A stretch of DNA of 64,000 nt from Brevundimonas sp. (GTDB taxonomy: Bacteria > Pseudomonadota > Alphaproteobacteria > Caulobacterales > Caulobacteraceae), in NCBI RefSeq assembly GCF_029946145.1, contig NZ_JAQSDY010000032.1, forward strand, positions 35,480 to 99,479, given 5' to 3'. The notes beneath the pieces are model-generated. The model was not told the origin of the DNA, searched no databases, and was given only the letters and a program-made list of their open reading frames with translations. Shown here one piece after another: positions 25,464-34,492 of this stretch. The position numbers and the translations under genes were made by a program. Each line of letters begins with the position of its first letter. The stretch's first letter is position 1.

Positions 25464-25991
25464 AGCCTCTCCCGACGCCTTAACCGCCCTTCGCCTCACG
25501 CCCCTACGCGATACGACCCGTTCGGACTCACAGCCTACAGGTCCGCCCGCTCAAGACAATTGTTCGCATGACGAAACGATCCTGAAATCCGGACATTGCA
25601 TTCCCACGCCTTTGCCTCCCGGTACTGCCGCGGGCGGTGTTCCATGCCAGCGGACTCCTCCTGCGAGGTCTCGCTGGCCGTGACCACCGGCTGACACGCC
25701 GGTGGCCTGGCGGCGCGCCTTCCCCGGCGATTGAGCGTCACGATCGCCGCGCCGTCGGGATTCTCGATCTGAACAAGAGACATGATATCGGCCTGCGGAC
25801 ACGGGAACGCCTGCCCGGAGAAAGCAGTTAAGGTGTCAAAATGCCCCTCGGACAATGGTGAAGGTGCGACGAACCTAGCGGAAAAAGCACTGTTTACGCA
25901 GACGAGGCTTTCTGAAGAGGTCGCGCGCTTCCCATGCCTTGACCTCCGGCGACCGCACCCGAAGCTGAACGCCACACTGAAAGAGACGCCC
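25464..25991. other. Gene-free stretch upstream of the LysR gene
   Basis: No intact gene is apparent here. The LysR promoter should lie at the left end. A short enoyl-CoA hydratase-like start is embedded (listed separately). The remaining open frames have no recognisable family content, and the composition is a little less GC-rich than the flanks. Confidence 0.5.
25725..25783 (-). pseudogene. Remnant of an enoyl-CoA hydratase 5' end
   Basis: From ATG 25783 leftward the frame reads MSLVQIENPDGAAIVTLNR, a typical crotonase-family N-terminus. After about 20 residues it turns into unrelated sequence with no crotonase motifs (no oxyanion-hole segments). It appears to be the truncated start of a lost hydratase gene. 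A chance match over 19 residues is possible but unlikely given the family-typical order. Confidence 0.5.
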
Positions 25992-26280
25992 GATGAGCAA
26001 GCCGGTCACAGGGATTACCGACGCCTTGCGTGCTCGGGCGGGCGATCGCGGTCGCCGCCGTGGCGCGTGGTGACGCCGTGGCCGCCATCGACTTCACGCC
26101 TGGGGAGCGCGCGGACAGCGATGACTGGATGGGGTTGGGCAACGTCGACCTGACCGACCCGGCGGCGGCCCAGACCGCCGTAAACGCGGTGGTTGAGCGT
26201 TTCGGCCGGATTGACAGCCTGCTTAATGCGGTCGGCGGCTTCGTCTGGCAGACGGCGGACGGCCCTCTGGAGAACTGGGA
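25992..26280 (+). pseudogene. Broken SDR gene fragment
   Basis: ATG 25992 begins MSKPVTGITDAL, with AAAGAG 6 bases upstream. The SDR reading then continues in another frame as [58 protein letters not shown] frameshift therefore lies near 26020-26030. The fragment ends at about LENWDP (near 26280), before the catalytic Ser-Tyr-Lys, where P-type ATPase sequence takes over. It cannot encode an active SDR. Confidence 0.65.
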
Positions 26281-26458
26281 CCCTGCCGCAGGACAAGGCG
26301 TCCGTCGTCGAACAGCTTCGCTCGCAAGGCCGGGTCGTCGCGATGGCGGGGGATGGGGTCAATGACGCGCCGGCCCTCGCGGCCGCCGATGTCGGAGTCG
26401 CCATGGGGGCGGGCTCGGACGTCGCCATGAAAGCGCGGGCGTGACCCTGCTGGGCGGT
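26281..26458 (+). pseudogene. P-type ATPase hinge fragment fused to the SDR remnant
   Basis: In a third frame the sequence reads [19 protein letters not shown] followed by [20 protein letters not shown] and [11 protein letters not shown]. This is the conserved hinge/Mg-binding segment ([10 protein letters not shown]) of heavy-metal P1B-type ATPases. Immediately after AMK, loss of one A shifts the frame: ATGAAAGCGCGGGCGTGA should read MKSAGV. Neither the N-domain nor the final membrane helices are present. It is a decayed internal piece of a metal ATPase gene. Confidence 0.75.
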
Positions 26459-26490
26459 GCCAGAGGTCGCCCCCGCATGCCCGCCGCCCC

Positions 26491-28053
26491 TCACTCCCAC
26501 TCGATGGTGCCGGGCGGCTTTGAGGTGACATCGTAGACGACGCGGTTGACCCCCCTCACCTCGTTGACGATGCGGGTCGCGGTCTTGCCCAGCACGTCCC
26601 ACGGGAATTCGAAAAAGTCCGCCGTCATGCCGTCGGTCGAGGTGACGGCGCGCAGGGCCAGAACCTTCTCATAGGTGCGGGCGTCGCCCATGACGCCGAC
26701 AGTCTTCACCGGCAGCAGGACAGCGAAGGCCTGCCAGATCTGGTCGTAAAGCCCGGCCTTGCGGATCTCCTCCAGATAGATGGCGTCGGCCTGTTGCAGG
26801 GTCTCGACCGCCTCCGGCGTGATCTCGCCGGGGATGCGGATGGCCAGGCCGGGTCCGGGGAACGGGTGACGCCCCACGAAGGCGTCGGTCAGGCCCAGCT
26901 CGCGGCCCAGCGCCCGCACCTCGTCCTTGAACAGTTCGCGCAGCGGCTCGACCAGCTTCAGCTTCATGAAGTCCGGCAGGCCGCCGACATTGTGGTGGCT
27001 CTTGATCACCGCCGACGGACCGCCCGAGGCGGAAACGCTTTCGATGACGTCGGGATAGAGGGTGCCCTGGGCGAGGAACTCGGCGCCCTCGATCCGATGC
27101 GCCTCGCGGTCGAAGATCTCGATGAACACCCGGCCGATGATCTTGCGCTTGGTCTCGGGATCCGAGACCCCGGCCAGTTCTCCAAGAAATTCCTTCGACG
27201 CATCAACGTGGACCAGCGGAATGTTGTAGTGCTCCCGGAACAAGGTCGTGACCTGTTCGGCCTCGTCCTTGCGCAGCAGGCCGGTGTCCACGAACACGCA
27301 GGTCAGCTGGTCGCCGATGGCTTCATGAATCAGAACCGCCGCGACCGAGGAGTCGACCCCGCCGGACAGGCCGCAGATCACCTTCGCGTCGCCGACCTGT
27401 TCCCGGATCTGCGCGATCTTCTCGTCGCGGTAGGCGGCCATGGTCCAGTCGCCCTTCAGCCCGGCGATGCCGAACAGGAAATTGCGATAGATCTCGGTCC
27501 CGCGCGGGGTGTGGTGAACCTCGGGGTGGAACTGGACGCCATAGATCCGGCGCGTCTCGTCGGCGATGGCGGCGAACGGCGCGCCGGCCGAGGTGGCGAT
27601 GACCCGGAAGCCTTCCGGGATGGCGGTGACCCGGTCGCCGTGGCTCATCCACACCGGCTCGCGATGGTCGACGGCGCCGATGCCCGCGAACAGCGGCGTC
27701 TCGTCGGCGATGACGATCTCGGCGCGGCCGAACTCGCGGTGATGCCCGCCCTCGACCTTGCCGCCCAGCACATCGCACAGCAGCTGCTGGCCGTAGCAGA
27801 TGGCCAGCATCGGCAGGCCGAGGTCGAACAGCTTGCGGCCGATGCGCGGGCTGTCCGGCTCCAGCACGCTGGCCGGGCCGCCCGACAGGATGATGGCCTG
27901 CGGCTTCATCTCATCGACCACCGCCTCGGCCTTGTCGAACGGATGGATCTCGCAATAGACGTTGGCCTCGCGCAGGCGCCGCGCGATCAGCTGCGTCACC
28001 TGGCTGCCGAAATCGACGATCAGGACCTTCTGGTGAACAGCGGGGGCGGTCAT
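26491..28053 (-). CDS. guaA: GMP synthase (glutamine-hydrolysing)
   Basis: The 520-residue enzyme converts XMP to GMP using glutamine and ATP. The class I amidotransferase domain has the nucleophile in [10 protein letters not shown] and the His-Glu pair in [11 protein letters not shown]. The ATP-pyrophosphatase domain has the PP-loop [10 protein letters not shown]. The C-terminal dimerisation domain ends in the family-typical PPGTIEWE. Length is normal. Its ATG overlaps the stop of the nucleosidase gene (ATGA), so the purine genes here are co-translated with nucleoside recycling. It is the first clearly core gene to the right of the catabolic region. Confidence 0.97.
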   Translation of the reverse strand: MTAPAVHQKVLIVDFGSQVTQLIARRLREANVYCEIHPFDKAEAVVDEMKPQAIILSGGPASVLEPDSPRIGRKLFDLGLPMLAICYGQQLLCDVLGGKVEGGHHREFGRAEIVIADETPLFAGIGAVDHREPVWMSHGDRVTAIPEGFRVIATSAGAPFAAIADETRRIYGVQFHPEVHHTPRGTEIYRNFLFGIAGLKGDWTMAAYRDEKIAQIREQVGDAKVICGLSGGVDSSVAAVLIHEAIGDQLTCVFVDTGLLRKDEAEQVTTLFREHYNIPLVHVDASKEFLGELAGVSDPETKRKIIGRVFIEIFDREAHRIEGAEFLAQGTLYPDVIESVSASGGPSAVIKSHHNVGGLPDFMKLKLVEPLRELFKDEVRALGRELGLTDAFVGRHPFPGPGLAIRIPGEITPEAVETLQQADAIYLEEIRKAGLYDQIWQAFAVLLPVKTVGVMGDARTYEKVLALRAVTSTDGMTADFFEFPWDVLGKTATRIVNEVRGVNRVVYDVTSKPPGTIEWE

Positions 28054-28697
28054 GCGAACTCCGTGGCGGCAGGCGTGAAATGGTCATGCAACAGGTCAAC
28101 GGCCTCGGCCAGCCGGAGGTCGATCTCGGCCAGGGCGTCGGTCCAGTGTTCGAGGGCGGACAGGTCGGTGCGGCCGTCCGAGACGCCGCGCAGGCCGATC
28201 ACGGGCAGGCCGAAACGGGCGGCGGCGCGGACCACGGCGAAGGTCTCCATATCGACCATGTCGGCATCGACGGCGTCATAGGCGGCGCCCGAAACGACGC
28301 TGGCCCCGGTGGCGAGCCGGGCCGTCGGCAGGGCGGCCGGCCCCGCGGCCAGCGGCAGGACGGCGGGCAGGCGCGGATACGGCGTCTCCCCTTTCGGAAA
28401 GCCCAGCACGCTGGCGTCCATGTCGCGGTAGCTGACCTCGATGACCCGGTAGACGCGGGCGTGGTCGAGGCTGCGCGAGCCCGCGGAGCCCAGCGAGACG
28501 ACCATGTCCGGCAGGGCGCCTTCGGCCCTCAGGCTCTCGAGCGCATGGGCCACGCCCACGGCGGCCTCGACGGGACCGACGCCGGTGATCAGGGGCCGGA
28601 TGCGCGCGCGCAGCGCCGGGCCGTATTCGGGCGCGGCGGCCATGACGCAGAGGGCGGTCTTCGGACCGAAGCTGGAAAGGATCCAGTCCCTGCTCAC
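28050..28697 (-). CDS. 5'-methylthioadenosine/S-adenosylhomocysteine nucleosidase-like protein
   Basis: The 215-residue protein of the purine/uridine phosphorylase fold has [15 protein letters not shown], the VVSLGSAGS strand, [16 protein letters not shown] (ribose-binding Met-Glu) and the catalytic aspartate in GVSDGRTD. It is probably a nucleosidase cleaving MTA/SAH or a related nucleoside. DMETFAV in place of the usual DMEGAA(A/V) leaves some doubt about the substrate. The GTG start overlaps the rsmB stop (GTGA), and the end overlaps guaA. Confidence 0.83.
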   Translation of the reverse strand: MSRDWILSSFGPKTALCVMAAAPEYGPALRARIRPLITGVGPVEAAVGVAHALESLRAEGALPDMVVSLGSAGSRSLDHARVYRVIEVSYRDMDASVLGFPKGETPYPRLPAVLPLAAGPAALPTARLATGASVVSGAAYDAVDADMVDMETFAVVRAAARFGLPVIGLRGVSDGRTDLSALEHWTDALAEIDLRLAEAVDLLHDHFTPAATEFA

Positions 28698-30154
28698 GCC
28701 CGCCGCTCATAGAGGGCCGCGAAGAAGCCGTCGGTGCCTGTCGAGGCGGGCGACAGGCGGATGCGTCCGCCCTTCGCCTTGTCGCCGAGACCCGTGCGGG
28801 CGGCGTCGGACAGGGTCTTCGCCGCCAGCAGATCGGTCGCGGGCACGGGCCGGAAGCCGGGATGGGCCGCCTCGAAGGCGTCGGCGACGGCTTCGTTCTC
28901 CCGCGTCAGGATCGAGCAGGTGACATAGGCCAGCCGGCCGCCGGGTTTCACCAGCTGGGCGGCCTGGGCGAGGATGCGCAACTGCAGGGCGTGCAGGCGC
29001 TCGACTTCGTCGGCCTTCAGACGCCATGCGTCCTCCGGCCGGCGGCGCCAGGCGCCGGAGCCGCTGCAGGGGGCGTCGACGAAGACCAGGTCGGCCTTGC
29101 CGTTGAATTCCTCCACCCCGCCGCCGTTCGGGCCCAGCAGGCGCAGATCGGCGGCGACGCCGGCGCGCTCAAGCCGCGGACGGATGTTGTCGAGTCGCTT
29201 CTGCACCACATCGCAGGCGATCAATCCCCTTCCCTTCTCCCCTTGCGGGAGAAGGTGGCCCGCGGAGCGGGTCGGATGAGGGGTCTCACCGCCGTCTGCC
29301 GGGCTGTCGGACGACACTGGGGACCAACTGCGTGACCCCTCATCCGTCGGCCTTCGGCCGCCACCTTCTCCCGCAAGGGGAGAAGGGGACATCATCTGCG
29401 CCAGCGCCAGGGTCTTGCCGCCGCCCCCTGCGCAATAGTCGACGACGATGCTGTCGGGCGTGAAGCTCAGGCCCGATCCGGCCAGCCAGGTCACGATCTG
29501 GCTGCCTTCGTCCTGGATCTCGACCTCGCCGGCGTTGAAGGCCTTCAGGCCCTGCACATTCGGCGCGGGCTCGGACGGCAGGCGCAGGCCGACCGCCGAC
29601 CACGGCGTCGGCCTGGGCGTCAGGCCCCCGGCGGTCAGTTCGGCGCGGGCGGCCTCGACGGTGGTGCGGGCGGTGTTGACGCGCAGGTCGACGGGCGCGC
29701 GAGCCATCAGGGCGACGGCCTCCTCGCTCCAGCGGTCGCCGAAGGTCGTCTTCAGGTCCTCGGCCACGAACTCGGGCAGGCCGGCGGCGGCCCAGTCGGG
29801 CAGATCGCCCTCCCCGGCCTCGATGCGGGCGCGTTCCTGTTTGGACAGCGGACGCGGGCCGTAGCCGTCGCCCGCGTGCAGGGCCTCGATCTCTTCCAGC
29901 GTCAGGCCGTCCAGGAAGGCCAGCGAGCCGATCACCAGCGCCCGCCCATCCTCGCGCCCGCCCATGGCGCGGACCAGCCGGCCGCGCGAGCGCAGCACCT
30001 CATAGACCCGCTCGGCGACGGCGCGGCGGTCCTTGGACCCCGCATAGCGGTTGGCGGCGCCCCAGGCCTTGAGCACGACATCGGCGGGCGCGCGGCCCTG
30101 GGCGATGCTGTCGAGGACGGAGGCGGCGGAGGCCAGGCGGGCTGCTGGGGTCAA
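28694..30154 (-). CDS. rsmB: 16S rRNA (cytosine967-C5)-methyltransferase RsmB with a repeat-derived insertion
   Basis: The 486-residue protein has an N-terminal NusB-like RNA-binding domain (about 1-130) and a C-terminal SAM methyltransferase. Motif I is VVDYCAGGGGKTLAL. The two cysteines of m5C enzymes are in VDAPCSGSGAWRRRPED and LAYVTCSILTRENE. Between LALAQMM and LIACDV, where homologues have only a few residues, are about 55 extra residues (SPSPLAGEGGG...LLPQGEKGRG). They are encoded by a palindromic repeat and remain in frame. The insertion falls in a loop after motif I, so the enzyme may tolerate it. The gene overlaps the nucleosidase gene. Confidence 0.93.
   Translation of the reverse strand: MTPAARLASAASVLDSIAQGRAPADVVLKAWGAANRYAGSKDRRAVAERVYEVLRSRGRLVRAMGGREDGRALVIGSLAFLDGLTLEEIEALHAGDGYGPRPLSKQERARIEAGEGDLPDWAAAGLPEFVAEDLKTTFGDRWSEEAVALMARAPVDLRVNTARTTVEAARAELTAGGLTPRPTPWSAVGLRLPSEPAPNVQGLKAFNAGEVEIQDEGSQIVTWLAGSGLSFTPDSIVVDYCAGGGGKTLALAQMMSPSPLAGEGGGRRPTDEGSRSWSPVSSDSPADGGETPHPTRSAGHLLPQGEKGRGLIACDVVQKRLDNIRPRLERAGVAADLRLLGPNGGGVEEFNGKADLVFVDAPCSGSGAWRRRPEDAWRLKADEVERLHALQLRILAQAAQLVKPGGRLAYVTCSILTRENEAVADAFEAAHPGFRPVPATDLLAAKTLSDAARTGLGDKAKGGRIRLSPASTGTDGFFAALYERRA
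29225..29389. repeat. Palindromic repeat element inserted in-frame inside rsmB
   Basis: Arms near 29233-29289 and 29332-29386 are mutual reverse complements with minor differences, for example CCTTCTCCCCTTGCGGGAGA against TCTCCCGCAAGGGGAGAAGG. Each arm also carries a smaller inner hairpin (CGCGGAGCGG; GCCTTCGGC). The whole 165-base block is exactly 55 codons and has no stop in the rsmB frame. The structure is like the intergenic element near 63776. It is a REP/ERIC-like dispersed element that has entered a coding region. Confidence 0.8.
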
Positions 30155-30163
30155 TTCAGGCTT

Positions 30164-30565
30164 TCAAACGAACAGGGCCGCGATGACCATGACCAGCCCC
30201 ACGAACGACACACCCCAGGCCAGAGACCGGACATAGGCGACGCCGAAGGCGTAGAGCGGCAGGTAGATCACGCGGCCGAAAAGATAGAGATGCGTTCCCC
30301 ACAGGGTCAGGGGGCCGCCGTCCTTGCCAGCCACATGCGCCATAATCACGGCGGCGGCGAAGATCGGCAGGGTTTCGAACAGATTGGCCTGGGCGCGGAT
30401 CAGCCGGCCGGCCAGCTTGCCCGGCGGCGGCGTTTCACCGTCGCGGGGCCCGGCGTTCCACTTCAGCCCCAGCTCGGCGGTCCGCGCCGCTCCGGCCCAG
30501 CCGATCTGGACGAGCGCCAGCATCAGGGTGAAGGCGAGAACGATGAATTCAGGCGTCATGTCCAT
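30164..30565 (-). CDS. MAPEG-family membrane protein
   Basis: The 133-residue protein has four predicted membrane segments and the MAPEG order: an N-terminal helix, WNAGPRDGETPPPGKLAGRLIRAQANLFETLPIFAAAVI (RAxxNxxE motif), then LFGRVIYLPLYAFGV and a final helix. MAPEG proteins include glutathione transferases and prokaryotic members of unknown role. ATG 30565 is preferred because GGGGAGG lies 8 bases upstream. ATG 30586, which overlaps the guaB stop (ATGA), would add 7 residues. The gene sits between guaB and rsmB on the same strand. Confidence 0.85.
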   Translation of the reverse strand: MDMTPEFIVLAFTLMLALVQIGWAGAARTAELGLKWNAGPRDGETPPPGKLAGRLIRAQANLFETLPIFAAAVIMAHVAGKDGGPLTLWGTHLYLFGRVIYLPLYAFGVAYVRSLAWGVSFVGLVMVIAALFV

Positions 30566-30582
30566 GGCGTGAGCCTCCCCGC

Positions 30583-32172
<1,590 letters not shown>

Positions 32173-32174
32173 CT

Positions 32175-32720
32175 ATGGTCCGCACGCTCATCAGCACCGC
32201 CCGCCGCCTCGCGCTCAAGATCGCGAGCTATGGCGTGATGCACCTGGTGGTCGCCATCCTGGTGGCCTTCGCCATCACGCGTGACTGGCGGCTGGCGCTG
32301 GCCGTGGGCGTGGTCGAGCCCTTCTTCCAGACCATCGCCTATTCGATCCACGACCGCGTCTGGCACCGGATCGAGCGGCGCAGGATGCTGTCAGGGCTGG
32401 AGGAGGCCTCGGAAGCCTTCACAGCCCGGCTGGAGATCATGGACCCGTATGAACAGACGCGCGCCCACGGCCACCATGGCCACAGCCACGCCCTGCCCCG
32501 CTCGTTCAAACAGGTCGCGCTCAAGACCGTCACCTATGGCGTGATGCATTTCGTTGTCGCCGTGGCGGTGGCCTTCGCCCTGACCCGCGACTGGAAGATC
32601 TCGCTGGCCATCGGCATCATCGAGCCCCTGGTGCAGACGGTCTTCTTCACCGCCCACGACCGCATCTGGACCCGGATCGAGGCGCGGAAGGCGGCGCGGG
32701 CTTCGGCCCTGACGGCCTGA
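32175..32720 (+). CDS. Tandem DUF2061 membrane protein
   Basis: The 181-residue product contains two copies of the DUF2061 module: LALKIASYGVMHLVVAILVAF...VEPFFQTIAYSIHDRVW and VALKTVTYGVMHFVVAVAVAF...IEPLVQTVFFTAHDRIW, each about 60 residues with two short membrane helices. The ~45-residue linker contains a histidine cluster, HGHHGHSH, that could bind metal. Function of the family is unknown. ATG 32175 follows GGGAG. It is divergent from guaB across 131 bases and has no operon partner. Confidence 0.85.
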   Translation: MVRTLISTARRLALKIASYGVMHLVVAILVAFAITRDWRLALAVGVVEPFFQTIAYSIHDRVWHRIERRRMLSGLEEASEAFTARLEIMDPYEQTRAHGHHGHSHALPRSFKQVALKTVTYGVMHFVVAVAVAFALTRDWKISLAIGIIEPLVQTVFFTAHDRIWTRIEARKAARASALTA

Positions 32721-32758
32721 GCCAACGACTATCTGTCCACAGCGCCCCCTCAATCTCC

Positions 32759-32780
32759 TTCTGATTGTGCATGATCAGAA
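32759..32780. promoter_or_regulatory. Inverted repeat upstream of the DUF6289-like gene
   Basis: TTCTGAT-TGTGCATG-ATCAGAA is a perfect 7-base inverted repeat with an 8-base spacer, 57 bases before the start of the small secreted-protein gene and in an AT-richer stretch. It could be an operator, or a weak terminator for the DUF2061 gene. Confidence 0.35.
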
Positions 32781-32836
32781 ACACTACTTATGATAGGCAA
32801 CCCGGGTCCCGATGGGGGACTTGAAGGAGGTTGTTC

Positions 32837-33109
32837 ATGTACCCGCCAATCATCCGTTCGACTGCCGTACAGGCGAGCAAGGCTGCTGTCCTCGCAATCG
32901 CGCTCGCCGTCGGCTTCGGCGCCGCCCCGGTCGCCGCCTATCCTGCCTATTCCATCGAGATCGAGTACTTCTCGGACGCCACCTTCAATGACCCGGTCGG
33001 CGGACGCGGGATCACCTGTGGCGGCAATCAATGGCGTTGGGGGGAACAGACGGAGTTCGCCCGTTCCTATTCGGAATCCTGCGATCGGCCGGAACCGGTT
33101 CAGTTCTGA
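32837..33109 (+). CDS. Small secreted protein, DUF6289-like
   Basis: The 90-residue product has a signal peptide (basic start, then AAVLAIALAVGFGAAPVAA) and a mature part of about 54 residues, YPAYSIEIEYFSDATFNDPVGGRGITCGGNQWRWGEQTEFARSYSESC. The two cysteines probably form a disulphide. This matches the DUF6289-type peptides with YYSDAT-VGGR-TC-WG-QT-Y-C spacing. Their role is unknown; similar precursors resemble secreted or natural-product peptides. AAGGAGG lies 6 bases before the ATG, an unusually strong ribosome site for this window. Confidence 0.8.
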   Translation: MYPPIIRSTAVQASKAAVLAIALAVGFGAAPVAAYPAYSIEIEYFSDATFNDPVGGRGITCGGNQWRWGEQTEFARSYSESCDRPEPVQF

Positions 33110-33152
33110 GGCGTCGGGAAGGGTTGGATTTCCGGATCCAACCCTGACCCCC

Positions 33153-33899
33153 TCATTCTCCCGAACGTCCCGCCTGCCCTGATCCCGGCGGCTTTCGGTT
33201 CATCGCCACCAGGAAGACCTCGGCGCTGTCCTTCCGGCTCGACGCCGGCTTGACGTATTTGACCGTCTCGAACTCGGCGCGCAGCCGGGCCAGCACGCCG
33301 CCGGCGTCGCCGCCCTGGAAATTCTTCGACACGAAATGGCCGCCCGGCTTCAGCGTGCGGATGGCGAAGTCGGCGGCGATCTCGATCAGGGCGATGATCT
33401 TCAGGTGGTCGGTCTGACGGTGGCCGACGGTGTTGTGGGCCATGTCGGACAGGACCAGATCGGGCGGCCCGCCCAGCAGGTCGATCATCTGCTGATCCAC
33501 GCCCGGATGGGTGAAATCGGCCTGGATCATGATGGCGCCGGGCACCGGCTCGACCGGCAGCAGATCGACGCCGACCACCGAGATCGCGCCGCGCTTGCCC
33601 GCCACCTGGGCCCAGCCGCCGGGCGCGGCGCCCAGGTCGATGACCCGGCTGCCGTGTCTGATCAGGTGAAAACGGTCGTCGATCTCCAGCAGTTTGAAGG
33701 CCGCGCGGCTGCGCCAGCCCTCGGCGCGGGCGCGCTCGGACCATTTGTCGGACAGCTGGCGTTTGATCCATTGCTGGCTGGACATCGACTTGGTGTCCGC
33801 CGTCTTCATCTTGGTGCCCATGCCGCGGCCGGCGGCGGTCCCGCCCGAGGGCGGGCGCACCATGCGGCGTCGTTCTACGGGCTTTTCTTCGTCGCTCAT
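33153..33899 (-). CDS. rlmE: 23S rRNA (uridine2552-2'-O)-methyltransferase RlmE/FtsJ
   Basis: The 248-residue SAM enzyme has SRAAFKLLEIDDRF (K of the K-D-K-E tetrad), VIDLGAAPGGWAQV (SAM motif I), DLVLSDMAHNTVGHRQTDH (catalytic Asp), PGGHFVSKNFQG (Lys) and SSRKDSAEVFLVAM (Glu). It methylates the ribosomal A-loop. A basic N-terminal tail of about 45 residues (RRRMVRPPSGG) and a short C-terminal tail flank the core, as in alphaproteobacterial homologues. The start is ATG 33899. The gene is divergent from the cyclophilin gene across 69 bases. Confidence 0.94.
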   Translation of the reverse strand: MSDEEKPVERRRMVRPPSGGTAAGRGMGTKMKTADTKSMSSQQWIKRQLSDKWSERARAEGWRSRAAFKLLEIDDRFHLIRHGSRVIDLGAAPGGWAQVAGKRGAISVVGVDLLPVEPVPGAIMIQADFTHPGVDQQMIDLLGGPPDLVLSDMAHNTVGHRQTDHLKIIALIEIAADFAIRTLKPGGHFVSKNFQGGDAGGVLARLRAEFETVKYVKPASSRKDSAEVFLVAMNRKPPGSGQAGRSGE

Positions 33900-33968
33900 C
33901 GCATCCACATAGCCCCGGAGGGGTTTGCGGGCTATGCACCCGCGACAATTCACAAAGGAGCGCGCCCG

Positions 33969-34433
33969 ATGGCCGACGAAACCCTGACCTTCACCCTGGA
34001 CACCGGCGACGGCGTCGACCGCGACGTCGTGATCAAGCTGCGCCCCGACCTGGCCCCGGGCCACGTCGCCCGCATCACCGAACTGGCGAAGGAAGGCTTC
34101 TACGACGGCGTGGTCTTCCACCGCGTCATTCCGGGCTTCATGGCCCAGGGCGGCGACCCGACCGGCACCGGCACCTCGGGCTCGAAGAAGCCGAACCTGA
34201 AGGCCGAGTTCTCGAAACAGCGTCACGCCCGCGGCGTCTGCTCCATGGCCCGCACCTCGGATCCCAACAGCGCCAACAGCCAGTTCTTCATCTGCCTGGA
34301 TGACGCCTCCTTCCTCGACGGCCAGTACACCGTCTGGGGCGAGGTCATCGAGGGCATGGACAATGTCGACGCCCTGCCCAAGGGCGAGCCGCCCCGCTCG
34401 CCGGGCAAGATCGTCAAGGCGACGGTCAGCTAA
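33969..34433 (+). CDS. Peptidyl-prolyl cis-trans isomerase (cyclophilin type)
   Basis: The 154-residue single-domain cyclophilin has no signal peptide, so it should be cytoplasmic. The catalytic FHRVIPGFMAQGGDPTGTGTSG, the CSMARTSDPNSANSQFFI core and SFLDGQYTVWGEVIEGMDNVD are all present. The tryptophan that confers cyclosporin sensitivity appears as W in YTVWG, shifted in register from eukaryotic proteins. ATG 33969 has AAGGAG 9 bases upstream. A strong rho-independent terminator follows the stop. Confidence 0.95.
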   Translation: MADETLTFTLDTGDGVDRDVVIKLRPDLAPGHVARITELAKEGFYDGVVFHRVIPGFMAQGGDPTGTGTSGSKKPNLKAEFSKQRHARGVCSMARTSDPNSANSQFFICLDDASFLDGQYTVWGEVIEGMDNVDALPKGEPPRSPGKIVKATVS

Positions 34434-34440
34434 AATCACG

Positions 34441-34470
34441 GGGCCGCTTCGCAAGAAGCGGCCCTTTCTT
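34441..34470 (+). terminator. Rho-independent terminator after the cyclophilin gene
   Basis: GGGCCGCTTC-GCAA-GAAGCGGCCC forms a perfect 10-base stem with a GCAA tetraloop, followed by TTTCTT. It begins 8 bases after the cyclophilin stop. It also lies downstream of the converging halogenase-like gene. Confidence 0.88.
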
Positions 34471-34492
34471 CATGGCGACGGATCGCGGTCGG

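Noticed and set aside
25535-25975. A 146-residue minus-strand protein
   Set aside because: Only the internal MSLVQIENPDG segment resembles a family; the rest has no motif, so it is recorded as a remnant and not a gene.
29221-29390. A CRISPR array in the repeat-rich block inside rsmB
   Set aside because: There are only two arms, they are inverted and not direct repeats, and there are no regularly spaced unique spacers or cas genes.
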